Shown here: in pieces, positions 24,057-32,269 of the stretch
Position numbering within the stretch: the stretch's first letter is position 1
How the letters are laid out: every line of letters starts with the position of its first letter
Translations under genes and position numbers: made by a program
The notes under the pieces: model-generated
Databases searched by the model: none
The model's input: the letters and a program-made list of their open reading frames with translations, nothing else
What the model was told of the DNA's origin: nothing
DNA from: Pseudomonas fluorescens
GTDB lineage: Bacteria; Pseudomonadota; Gammaproteobacteria; Pseudomonadales; Pseudomonadaceae
Direction: 5' to 3'
NCBI RefSeq assembly: GCF_001623525.1
Contig: NZ_CP015225.1
Span: 4,972,501 to 5,036,500 of the forward strand
Length of the DNA: 64,000 nucleotides

Positions 24057-27000
24057 TCACGACAGTCGTTTTGGAAAGAACACCTCCTTGGCCTGGTCCA
24101 CGGCGATTTCGCTGCGGTAAAGATCGATCAGTTGCCGCTGGGTCAACTCCTTGGTCGAGTCGGCGGCCCGGCCCAGGCTGACTTGTTCCGGTGTTTTCAA
24201 ACGCGCCGACAGATAAGCATGGGCAGGCGCCCAGTCAGTGGAATAACGGAAGTCGGCGAACCACAGCGTTTTGTTCTCTTTCAGGTCCTTGATCTCGTAC
24301 CGGTCCAGATAGCCATAAACAGGACCTCGGAGGCGTTGCCGGTTCTTTTGCCGAGTGATGGAAATCTGGTTCCGGCTTTTAAGCCATATCAAGCCACTCA
24401 TGGTCGGTGGCCGTTGTTTGATGACCTTGAGGATGCCTTCGAACCCTTCCTCATAAAGGGTCTTGGACGCCTGCTTGAGTGCTTTGCGGGTGGACTCGGC
24501 CAACTGCCGCTCTTGGGCCGACACACCCACCGTTTCGTTAGAGGCATTGTCCAGCGCCTTGGTGATCGCCACGGCGACTTTCTCCATGCGGCCTGCGTGT
24601 GCATTCAGAATCATCCCGATGCCGGTGGGTGATCGACTGGGTTTGTTGGCGTATTCCTGGATTTGCGTCTTGAACGCTGCCAGCCCGTCAATCAGGGCCT
24701 TGCCCTTGGTGATGCTGGTTGCCAACGCAGGAACGGGCGCCGGCGTTTCGGCGATGACGTGAGGCACCCACTCACCGGTTTCCTTGCGATGAAACGTGGC
24801 AATGATTTTTTCTGAAAGCGGGTTTTTCACATCGACCCAGCCCGTCTCTTCCTTGGTTTTCGAGAGCCGGGGTTCGCCACTGACCAGACCCCAGAAACGC
24901 GCCCTGATGAACTTTTTCCGAGGCCGGGGGCGCTGCTCGTACGGGTTGCCGAGGCTGCGCCGGTTGCTTCGCTCATCGAGGGCCCAGGCCAGGTGACGGA
25001 CTGCGCGCTTCTTGGTCTGGCCAATCTGCTTTATCAGTCGATTGAGTTCTGCCGGGCGCACACTGGCCTTATATTCATCGCCCAGGTATGCGAGATGTTC
25101 TTCGATGGCGGTGAACTGTTCCGTCAGGCTGCCAAATGCATCGATCTGTTCGTCCAGCCTGATCACACTTCGCTCCTCGATGGCGTCGTGCAGGCTTTGG
25201 AACGCAACCGTAATGTTATCGACCACTTGGTTGAGATCTGCCCACCCCTCAGGCACGGTGTGGATGCTGTCGAGCGACAGGCAGAGGTGGCGATACATGT
25301 CCAACTGGATCAGGCGGATCGCATCGCTTTTGTAGGCCGGCATTTTCCCGCGGTGCTGGCGCAGGAATTCAAAGCCTTCGCGCCCCTGCTTCTTGAGTCG
25401 GTAGAAGCGGGTCTCCATGTAATCCAGGCGCTCGATCATGTCGTCACCGACCCGGATCATGGCATCGGCAGCATCGACGTGTTGCTGCTCGATTTCCTCG
25501 ATCGTCGAAGTGGCCATGTCCAGGGCTTCTCTCAGGGCGGGGGTGAAGCGAGCCTTCAGCGCGTCTATTTCCTCGAACGTAAAATTGATCTGCGCGTTCA
25601 AGTAGCCGAGTCGGACTTGAGGCGCGTCGGGCCTTGATTGAAAGACCGGCCATTCGGTCAGGATCTTCAATGCTTCTTCGTAGCTTTCCCGTTGGGTCTT
25701 CAACGTACTCAAATAGATGATGCGTTTGAGCTCCTTGGCAGAGCCGGACGCCTTACCCAGCTCCTTGGCATCCATGGTCAGCAACTTCTGGCCTTCGATT
25801 TTCTTTTCTTCGAAGCGAGTCAACTGGGCCAGCAGCTGAGTGCCACGGCGTCTGGCATCGGCGATGACCTCCTGCCGGGCACCTTTCGATCCACTCCCGC
25901 GCAGACGCAGGCGCGTGTCGACATGCCATTCGCCGTGGGCATGGCGCATCAGCGCCGGGCCTGGGTGGGAGGGGTCTTTTTCGTCGACGATGGACACATG
26001 GTCCCCTTCAACCTTTACCTTGAACCACTTGTCGGCCATTTTGGCGAACCAGTCATCGCCCTGTTGGTAGAGGCCCTTGAGCGGGCCTTCGCTCTTGAGC
26101 TGTTCGGCGTGCTCGGGCTTGTTGACGCTCAAGGGCCTGAGCAGCTTGGCATGCTCGCCGGACTTGCCCGCCAAGGCGCCACTGGAATGAATGGTGTCGT
26201 AGTGCTCGGCGGGCAGCCTGGTGTCCTTGGGCGGTATGAATTGCTCGATGATGGGCGCAGGCTTGGCCAGTTTTTCCAGCTCGGGCACGACCGGGGGGGC
26301 TTCTGTCACGCGGCTGCCAGTATTCTCCCGGGCGCGCTCGATGGCGTGTGCGGTAATCGCCATGGCCATGTTCAGCAACAGGTCGACAAACGCTTCCCAC
26401 GTGGCTTGGCTGCTGGTTTCTTCGTCGCCTTGTGTCATCGTTTCAACGTCGTCGAGGATTTGCCAAAGCCAGATGGCGGTGCCTGCCGCAGCCCCGAGGT
26501 AGGGCAGGGCCAGGTTGAAAATCAACCAACTGGCCTGTTTGAAGGTTTCCCAGCGGTTCTCGCTATTGGACACAGACTGACGGTCGGCGAGGGCGGTCAA
26601 GGCCTCGGCATTGGACCTGAACAACCGCGGCAGGAAATCCGCCCCCAGAGTCTGGTTGCTCAAGCTGACGGGGGCGCTGTTGGTCCACGAAGAGAAGGGG
26701 TCGGTGGCGAATTCGACGATCATCCAAGGCGAGGGGATCGGCCCGGAAAAGAGGTATCGGCTGTAGTTCTCGCGTACTCCGTCGGGCAGCCAGGCCAGCA
26801 CCGATTGACGCAAGGAGGGCGTCTGCCGGATGGCGTAGATCAGATTGCTCGGCGTCGGATACTGGCACAGCTGCGGTTCCAGCAGCGGGCGATAGAGTAC
26901 GCAGGGACCTGCATCGAAATCCTGCGGACCGATCACGAACATGTTGGTCACGACATCCCCCGCAGAGCCCTGGGACTGGCCGGAGACGAAAGCCAGCTCG

Positions 27001-28658
27001 CGCATGACGATCGTCTGCCCGTCGACCTTGCGCTCGGCTTCGTCGGTCTCCATCACGGCGGCGATGTAACGGTAGCCGCGCTCGTCGATGTTGCAATCGC
27101 CGCGAATCTTGCTCTCCAGCGCCAGCATGGGTAACTGGATGCGTAGCTGAGCCGTGTAGAGATTTTCCCGGCGGGTCGATTCGACGGTATCGCCCAGTAG
27201 CTTGCTCTTGACCAGTTCGGGATAAACGCGACCGATGTCGACCTTGGTCACCAGATTTTCGACGTAATCGACCGTCATCCATCCGGGCAGCTTGTCGCCG
27301 TCGAGAGACCGGACCACCTTGTCGCCAAGGGGCAGCGCAATCAGGTTCTGTAGCGCCAGGTCGACGAGGTTGAGCCGCGTGATCTCGATTTTGCCGGGAA
27401 CAACGAAGGTGCCCCAGACGACGGGGCTGCGGATTTGCAGTTCGATCCGTTGCGGGTCGAGCGTCGCGGCGTCGGCATGCTCCGATTGCATCTGTTGTTT
27501 CAACGCGTTCAGCGCATAGTGTTTGATGGGGGGAATATCGTCCAGGTAGGTCTTGCCGGCATGGGAGCTGCTCAGCGCGGACAGGTTCTTCATGTGTTGG
27601 GCGAACAGGATCTGGTCGGACGTCGATGCTTGCTGGAGCCAGTCAGGCATCTGCTTCTCGTACCAGGCCGCATCAGGACCGGTGTCGGTCTGTGTTCCAC
27701 TGAGGGCGGGCTGCTCGCTGTCGTCGGCCATGAACCCTTTCAGGATCTCGGGAGAGCCCAGGATCTGTACCTGGGTGGCAATCAAGCCGCAGGCCTTGTG
27801 ATCGAAAATATTGCCTTCGGGCTCAAAGAAGCGCCACTGGATCCTCTTGCCCTCCACGTTGCCCAGATGATCAGGCAGGGTCTGCTCCAATGCTTGCAGC
27901 GAGTCGAACTTCTCGTAGCTGCGACGCAGCGAGTAGGCGAGGATGGTCTGTTTTTTTTCGACGGTTCCGATCAGCACCACCAGGGAGTTGTCGACCATGC
28001 GTGTCAGCTTGTCGCCATCCACCTCATCGATGTCGATCAGGTACGCATGGGTGTCATAAGGGTCGTTGGCCTTGCGGTCCTGCAGGTCGGGGTACAGGAA
28101 CAGTTGCCTGGCCATGGCACAGTCGGAGTCCGTCCAGCCCTTGACCTGCTTAACGTCCCAGAGTCTGTGCAGCAGGCTGGAGAGCTCATGCCAGCGCGGC
28201 GGCGCGGTGCCGATCGTGGCGTTCCAGTACACCAGTTGCTGTTCCTGGCAGGCGGACACCATGACGGGCGCGAGTTCATTGATCAGGCTGCCGATCTGAG
28301 CGATGCGCACCGGCAGGTGCACCTCGGGGGTCGTCAGTGGCAGGTGGGTCAGAAAGTGAAAGCCCTCTATCAGCAGCGTCGCATAGTCCTCATTCATCCG
28401 TGCCGCCAGCATGTTGCTGAGTGTCTGGTAACGCGTGGGCCGCTCAACGATCTGGCCGTCGACGATTTCCCAGTCCGGTTCACCGATCACAGTATTGTTC
28501 GGGTCCAGATGCAAATGGGGATAGAGCTTCTTGAGCGCACTGCGCAGAAGGGCGGCGGCTACCTCCGGCGAGGTCGGGCCGGCGAGTAACTGGTTGAGCA
28601 CCGCGTCGCCAAGGCTGGCGTCGGGCGCGGCGGGTGTAGGGGTTAAGGGTTGGGTCAT
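24057..28658 (-). CDS. Giant dermonecrotic-toxin-like protein
   Basis: A 1533-residue protein of the same broad class as the one at 15141-20507. It has no signal peptide; residues about 755-800 contain hydrophobic helices (LIFNLALPYLGAAAGTAIWL) that may be membrane-inserting. A beta module about 865-920 ends GEWHVDTRLRLRGSG and matches the module before the OTU domain of the first toxin. The remaining 600 residues are mostly helical and coiled-coil-like, finishing with YGYLDRYEIKDL and KTLWFADFRY. I recognise no catalytic motif in it. GGGAG seven bases before the ATG supports the start. It is monocistronic and shares the CCCTATACATA upstream motif with the first toxin. Target and export route are unknown. 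Confidence 0.75.
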   Translation of the reverse strand: MTQPLTPTPAAPDASLGDAVLNQLLAGPTSPEVAAALLRSALKKLYPHLHLDPNNTVIGEPDWEIVDGQIVERPTRYQTLSNMLAARMNEDYATLLIEGFHFLTHLPLTTPEVHLPVRIAQIGSLINELAPVMVSACQEQQLVYWNATIGTAPPRWHELSSLLHRLWDVKQVKGWTDSDCAMARQLFLYPDLQDRKANDPYDTHAYLIDIDEVDGDKLTRMVDNSLVVLIGTVEKKQTILAYSLRRSYEKFDSLQALEQTLPDHLGNVEGKRIQWRFFEPEGNIFDHKACGLIATQVQILGSPEILKGFMADDSEQPALSGTQTDTGPDAAWYEKQMPDWLQQASTSDQILFAQHMKNLSALSSSHAGKTYLDDIPPIKHYALNALKQQMQSEHADAATLDPQRIELQIRSPVVWGTFVVPGKIEITRLNLVDLALQNLIALPLGDKVVRSLDGDKLPGWMTVDYVENLVTKVDIGRVYPELVKSKLLGDTVESTRRENLYTAQLRIQLPMLALESKIRGDCNIDERGYRYIAAVMETDEAERKVDGQTIVMRELAFVSGQSQGSAGDVVTNMFVIGPQDFDAGPCVLYRPLLEPQLCQYPTPSNLIYAIRQTPSLRQSVLAWLPDGVRENYSRYLFSGPIPSPWMIVEFATDPFSSWTNSAPVSLSNQTLGADFLPRLFRSNAEALTALADRQSVSNSENRWETFKQASWLIFNLALPYLGAAAGTAIWLWQILDDVETMTQGDEETSSQATWEAFVDLLLNMAMAITAHAIERARENTGSRVTEAPPVVPELEKLAKPAPIIEQFIPPKDTRLPAEHYDTIHSSGALAGKSGEHAKLLRPLSVNKPEHAEQLKSEGPLKGLYQQGDDWFAKMADKWFKVKVEGDHVSIVDEKDPSHPGPALMRHAHGEWHVDTRLRLRGSGSKGARQEVIADARRRGTQLLAQLTRFEEKKIEGQKLLTMDAKELGKASGSAKELKRIIYLSTLKTQRESYEEALKILTEWPVFQSRPDAPQVRLGYLNAQINFTFEEIDALKARFTPALREALDMATSTIEEIEQQHVDAADAMIRVGDDMIERLDYMETRFYRLKKQGREGFEFLRQHRGKMPAYKSDAIRLIQLDMYRHLCLSLDSIHTVPEGWADLNQVVDNITVAFQSLHDAIEERSVIRLDEQIDAFGSLTEQFTAIEEHLAYLGDEYKASVRPAELNRLIKQIGQTKKRAVRHLAWALDERSNRRSLGNPYEQRPRPRKKFIRARFWGLVSGEPRLSKTKEETGWVDVKNPLSEKIIATFHRKETGEWVPHVIAETPAPVPALATSITKGKALIDGLAAFKTQIQEYANKPSRSPTGIGMILNAHAGRMEKVAVAITKALDNASNETVGVSAQERQLAESTRKALKQASKTLYEEGFEGILKVIKQRPPTMSGLIWLKSRNQISITRQKNRQRLRGPVYGYLDRYEIKDLKENKTLWFADFRYSTDWAPAHAYLSARLKTPEQVSLGRAADSTKELTQRQLIDLYRSEIAVDQAKEVFFPKRLS

Positions 28659-28751
28659 CTGAGTCTCCCTGTCTCGCGATACATGGCATGCCCAAAGCCG
28701 AACGCTTCGGGAACGCCATGCTAGGGCGCGGCAAAACAGGGAGGGTGGTAA

Positions 28752-28763
28752 CTATGTATAGGG
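28752..28763 (-). promoter_or_regulatory. Candidate RpoS-like promoter of the second giant toxin
   Basis: On the minus strand CCCTATACATAG lies about 94 bases before the toxin ATG. The CTATACAT core resembles a sigma-S -10 element, and the first 11 bases are identical to a sequence before the OTU toxin. No -35-like hexamer is visible at the usual distance. Confidence 0.45.
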
Positions 28764-28773
28764 CGCAGTGTCA

Positions 28774-28804
28774 GCCCGGGTGAGAGGCCACCCTATCCCC
28801 GGGC
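28774..28804. terminator. GC-rich inverted repeat downstream of the polyamine-binding protein gene
   Basis: GCCCGGG (28774-28780) and CCCGGGC (28798-28804) form a 7-bp stem with a 17-base loop, 28 bases after the stop of the minus-strand gene. There is no T-run, so termination is only a possibility. Confidence 0.35.
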
Positions 28805-28831
28805 CAGACAAACTCTTTGCTACAGGCTGCG

Positions 28832-29932
28832 CTACTGCCCGGATTTGATCCGCGTCCAGGCCCGTGTCCGTGCCCGCTCGGCATCCCTCGGTAACGGCTG
28901 CAAGGTATAGAGCGTGGTCATCGCCGCCTCGGTCGGGTACAGGTTGGGGTTGTTGCGGATCGCCGGGTCGACCATGTCGGTCGCGTCCTTGTTCGGGTTC
29001 GGATAGCCGACAAAATCACTGACCGGCGCGATCACCTGCGGTTGCAGCAAATAGTTGATGAAGGCGTAGGCGTCCCCTGGGTTGGCGGCGCCCTTGGGAA
29101 TGGCGAGCATGTCGAACCAGATCGGCGCCCCTTCCTTGGGCAGGCGCATGTCCACCGTCACACCGTTCTTGGCCTCCTTGGCGCGGTTGGCCGCCTGGGA
29201 AAAGCTGCCGGAGTAACCCACTGCCACGCAAATGTCGCCGTTGGCGATGTCGGCCATGTACTTGGACGAGTGGAAATAGGTGATGTGCGGGCGAATCTTC
29301 ATCATCAGCGCTTCGGCCTTGGCGTAGTCCGCCGGCTTCTTGCTGTTGGGGTCCAGGCCCAGGTGCTGCAAGGCCAGGGGCAGGATCTCCGACGGCGAAT
29401 CGAGCAGCGCCACGCCGCACTGCTTGAGCTTGCTGATGTTCTCTTCCTTGAAGATCAGGTCCCAACTGTCCACCGGCGCGTTGTCGCCCAGGGCGGCCTT
29501 GACCTTGTCCGGGTTGAAGCCGATCAGGATGGTGCCGTACATGTAGGGCACGGCGAACTTGTTGCCCGGGTCGTTGGCTTCGATCAGCTTCATCAGCTTG
29601 GGATCGAGGTGGTTCCAGTTCGGCAGCTTGCTGCGGTCCAGGGGCTGGAACACCCCGGCTTCGATCTGCTTGGCCAGGAACACGTTGGACGGCACCACCA
29701 CGTCATAGCCGGAGTTACCCGTCAGCAACTTGGCCTCCAGGGCCTCGTTGGTGTCGAAGATGTCGTAGACCAGCTTGACCTGGCTGTTCTGCGCCTTGAA
29801 ATCCTCCAAGGCCTTGGGCGTGATGTAGTCGAACCAGTTGTAGACGCGCAAGGTGCGCTCCTCGGCCTGGACAGCGCCGCAAAGCAGCGCGGCGCACACG
29901 GCTGGAGCCATAAAACGCTTGAGTCTGTTCAT
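28832..29932 (-). CDS. Polyamine ABC transporter substrate-binding protein (PotF/SpuD type)
   Basis: A 366-residue periplasmic binding protein for putrescine- or spermidine-like amines. The signal peptide (residues 1-22, ending AVQA) is followed by the diagnostic RVYNWFDYITP, YDVVVPSN and VGYSGSFSQAANRA stretches. ATG 29932 is chosen because GAGGAA lies eight bases upstream; an in-frame ATG at 29947 overlaps the stop of the preceding amidohydrolase gene. No permease or ATPase follows. Its partnership with the acetylpolyamine amidohydrolase gene resembles PA1409-PA1410 in P. aeruginosa, suggesting capture of acetylated polyamines, which is an inference. Confidence 0.9.
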   Translation of the reverse strand: MNRLKRFMAPAVCAALLCGAVQAEERTLRVYNWFDYITPKALEDFKAQNSQVKLVYDIFDTNEALEAKLLTGNSGYDVVVPSNVFLAKQIEAGVFQPLDRSKLPNWNHLDPKLMKLIEANDPGNKFAVPYMYGTILIGFNPDKVKAALGDNAPVDSWDLIFKEENISKLKQCGVALLDSPSEILPLALQHLGLDPNSKKPADYAKAEALMMKIRPHITYFHSSKYMADIANGDICVAVGYSGSFSQAANRAKEAKNGVTVDMRLPKEGAPIWFDMLAIPKGAANPGDAYAFINYLLQPQVIAPVSDFVGYPNPNKDATDMVDPAIRNNPNLYPTEAAMTTLYTLQPLPRDAERARTRAWTRIKSGQ

Positions 29933-29943
29933 GCTGTGATTCC

Positions 29944-30975
29944 TCATGGGGCGCTTTGGAAACCTTCAAGAACGTTCACGGCATTGATGCCGATTTCTGC
30001 CACCGCGTAGCCGCCTTCCATCACGAACAGCGTCGGCTTGCCGAGCGCCGCGATGCGCTTGCCCATCGCCAGGTAATCCGGGCTGTCGAGCTTGAATTGC
30101 GAGATGGGGTCGTCCTTGAACGTGTCGACACCCAGGGACACGACGATGACATCGGCGTCGTAACCCCGGATTTGCCCGCAGGCCTGCTCCAGCGCCGCGC
30201 TCCAGGTGTCCCAGCCGGAGCCGGCTGGCAAAGGGTAGTTGAAATTGAAGCCCTCGCCGTCGCCCTCGCCCTGCTCGTCGGCATACCCCAAAAAGAACGG
30301 AAACTCCGCCTCGGGGTGACCGTGGATCGAGGCGAACAACACGTCGCTGCGCTCATAGAAAATCGATTGGGTGCCGTTGCCGTGGTGGTAATCCACATCC
30401 AGGATCGCGACCTTCTGATGGCCCTGGTCGAGAAAGGCCTGGGCGGCGATGGCGGCGTTGTTCAAGTAGCAATAACCACCCATCAAATCGCCAGCGGCGT
30501 GGTGCCCTGGCGGCCGGCACAACGCAAAGGCACTGCGCGCCCCGCGCTGGATCTCCGCCTGGGCGGTGAGGGCCACTTGCGCGGCGCTGTAGGCCGCCTG
30601 CCAAGTACCGGCGGTAATCGGCGCACCGCCGTCGAAGCTGTAATAACCCAACTGGCCGTGCAGGCTCGTGGGGATGACCGAACGCAGCGTTCGCGCCGGC
30701 CAGGTGAAGGGCAACAAATCGCCGTCGCGGTTGTACTTGGCCCAACGGTCCCAGGCGCCTTTGAAGAATTCCAGATACGCCGCGCTGTGAATGCGCTGGA
30801 TCGGCCCCAGGCCAAAATCCTGCGGCGCCTCCACCGGCCCCAGCCCCCGCGCCTTGACCCGCTCCAACACATGATCGGCCCGGGACGGCATCTCGAAGCA
30901 GGGCATCAATTGCCCATCCATCAACTCGCAGCGCCCGTGGTGCAGGTGGTGATCGTCTGAGTAGATCGTCAGCAT
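29944..30975 (-). CDS. aphA: Acetylpolyamine amidohydrolase (histone-deacetylase family)
   Basis: A 343-residue Zn enzyme that removes acetyl groups from acetylputrescine or acetylcadaverine, allowing the polyamine to be catabolised. The active-site signatures are present: CRPPGHHA (general base histidines), DVDYHHGNGTQ (Zn Asp and His), GVDTFKDDP (Zn Asp) and EGGYAV (transition-state Tyr). The early loop (EMPSRADHVLERVKARGLG) is characteristic of the polyamine amidohydrolases AphA/AphB rather than acetoin-type relatives. GGAG lies about nine bases before the ATG. The stop falls within a few bases of the next gene, a polyamine-binding protein, giving an operon like PA1409-PA1410. Confidence 0.9.
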   Translation of the reverse strand: MLTIYSDDHHLHHGRCELMDGQLMPCFEMPSRADHVLERVKARGLGPVEAPQDFGLGPIQRIHSAAYLEFFKGAWDRWAKYNRDGDLLPFTWPARTLRSVIPTSLHGQLGYYSFDGGAPITAGTWQAAYSAAQVALTAQAEIQRGARSAFALCRPPGHHAAGDLMGGYCYLNNAAIAAQAFLDQGHQKVAILDVDYHHGNGTQSIFYERSDVLFASIHGHPEAEFPFFLGYADEQGEGDGEGFNFNYPLPAGSGWDTWSAALEQACGQIRGYDADVIVVSLGVDTFKDDPISQFKLDSPDYLAMGKRIAALGKPTLFVMEGGYAVAEIGINAVNVLEGFQSAP

Positions 30976-31162
30976 GTTTTTGTTCTCCGCAAGGCTGATT
31001 CGGTTGCTCACAGTCTTGCGGCGCGCGACGTTTCAGAGAACGGCAGGAGAGGCCAAAAGGGGATCGAAATGGCCAAAAGGTTTGACCGTAAATCGCCCCT
31101 TGTTGGCGCGGGTGTGCGCGGGGTTGGGGCATGGGCTGTTTCGATGGCGACGCAGTGATCTT

Positions 31163-31205
31163 GTGGCGAGGGAGCTTGCTCCCGCTCGGCGGCGTAGCCG
31201 TCGCA
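31163..31205 (+). repeat. Single REP element
   Basis: One copy of the GTGGCGAGGGAGCTTGCT-type REP followed by a small CGGCGGC...GCCG hairpin, without an inverted partner. It sits in the otherwise empty 375 bases between the aphA start and the next gene; I see no gene in that interval. Confidence 0.75.
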
Positions 31206-31292
31206 GGTCGGTGAATGCGGTGTGCCCGGAAGAGGCTGGCTTAGGACGTTTGGAAAAAGTAGCAGCGATCAGACTGCTCAGGGCGAGGGTGG

Positions 31293-31330
31293 GAGAGTAA
31301 ATAAATGACCGGTCCCTCCGGAGAGACCGG
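31293..31330 (-). terminator. Terminator of the ribbon-helix-helix-like gene
   Basis: CCGGTC (31309-31314) pairs with GACCGG (31325-31330), with extra CTCC/GGAG pairing inside. In the minus-strand direction it is followed by the T-rich ATTTATTTAC, 22 bases after the stop at 31352. Confidence 0.65.
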
Positions 31331-31351
31331 CCATTCAGTGCATCTTTTCAA

Positions 31352-31918
31352 TCATTGGGGCTTGATGGCGGGAAGCGAGAGGGCGGCACGAATTTCGTTC
31401 AAGGACTCGTAGAAGTCCTTGGTGATTCCGAACAGCCCTTTGCGAATCTCGTGAATCAGAGCCTCGTCCTTTTGCTTGGCGATTTCGATGAACAGGGCAA
31501 ACGTTAAGGAGATGCCCCGTGGCAGTCGCATGTAACCCTTATTTACAAGCTGCTGGGCGCGCAGTTCAAGCAATGGGAGGTTCCCTTTAAACACGGCATC
31601 CACTTTATCGATGCTATCCAGCTTCAGTTTGGTGCTGAGGTAGCGGTCGTACTGGATGGTGTGCTCGCTTTCATACCACTCTGAAAGAATCTCGATTCCG
31701 AATTTTTTTGCCAGCTCGGCATCCATCGCCGAAACCAGCAAATTCGACCGGGCATAGGTGGAGATGTAGTTGTAAAACTCCCGCTCCAAGGTCTCAAGGA
31801 TCAGGGCGTTTTTCGATTTGCCAAGGGTATTGGCAACGGCGGCGATGGTCTTGTCCAGGCTGCTGCTTAGATTGCGCAGCGTGTAGGAGACCGTTTCGGC
31901 CTTTTCAGCATCAGTCAT
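31352..31918 (-). CDS. Ribbon-helix-helix-like protein of unknown function
   Basis: A 188-residue protein from ATG 31918 (MTDAEKAETVSYTLRNLS). Residues about 8-50 look like a ribbon-helix-helix DNA-binding domain: a short strand (VSYTLRNL), helix, turn (LGKSKNALI) and second helix. The rest is helical with no recognised motif. The frame continues upstream to an ATG at 31966, but those 16 codons are encoded by a hairpin and look non-coding. Base composition is more AT-rich than the neighbours, suggesting acquisition. An elaborate dyad upstream (31961-32020) suggests that it regulates itself. It stands alone; I do not recognise the family. Confidence 0.7.
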   Translation of the reverse strand: MTDAEKAETVSYTLRNLSSSLDKTIAAVANTLGKSKNALILETLEREFYNYISTYARSNLLVSAMDAELAKKFGIEILSEWYESEHTIQYDRYLSTKLKLDSIDKVDAVFKGNLPLLELRAQQLVNKGYMRLPRGISLTFALFIEIAKQKDEALIHEIRKGLFGITKDFYESLNEIRAALSLPAIKPQ

Positions 31919-31936
31919 GGCAATGATTCCGGTAAC

Positions 31937-31957
31937 CCTCCTCGGAAGTCGAGGAGG
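31937..31957 (-). promoter_or_regulatory. mRNA leader hairpin containing a Shine-Dalgarno-like arm
   Basis: CCTCCTC (31937-31943) and GAGGAGG (31951-31957) are perfect complements with a 7-base loop. On the minus-strand transcript the downstream arm reads GAGGAGG, a strong SD-like sequence, followed 18 bases later by the ATG at 31918. It could mask ribosome binding. Confidence 0.45.
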
Positions 31958-31960
31958 TGA

Positions 31961-32020
31961 AACCATGCTCTCCTAAAAAAACCATTTGGTCAACGATGGT
32001 TAAAATTATTTTAAATGGTT
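31961..32020. promoter_or_regulatory. Nested symmetric dyad (AACCAT x2 / ATGGTT x2)
   Basis: AACCAT occurs at 31961-31966 and 31980-31985, and ATGGTT at 31996-32001 and 32015-32020. Both pairs share exactly one centre of symmetry (31990.5), and the spacing within each arm is 19 bases. The site overlaps an AT-rich region suited to a promoter, 43-102 bases before the ATG of the ribbon-helix-helix-like gene. It is a probable operator for two symmetric dimers. Confidence 0.6.
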
Positions 32021-32160
32021 CTTTTTGTGGGTTGTCGAATCTCGCGAGTTTGGGACATTATCCCCCGGCACGCAGCGCTGCACGAAGCCACACAGCGCAA
32101 AAGACCAAGTCGCTAACCATCCCGAGGTGTGCGCAGAACGGACACCCACCGCCAACCTCC

Positions 32161-32192
32161 TGTGGGAGCGAGCTTGCTCGCGATGGCGGCAT
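32161..32192. repeat. Single REP element (second type)
   Basis: TGTGGGAGCGAGCTTGCTCG followed by CGATGGCGGCA is a common Pseudomonas REP, related to the hairpin at 20556. The rest of 32021-32269 holds no gene that I can support. Confidence 0.75.
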
Positions 32193-32269
32193 CACATACA
32201 TCCCCGGCCTGAAGGCGTACGCAGTTCATGACCAGGAAGCGTGCTCCCGCTCGGCGGAGCAGCTGTCGT

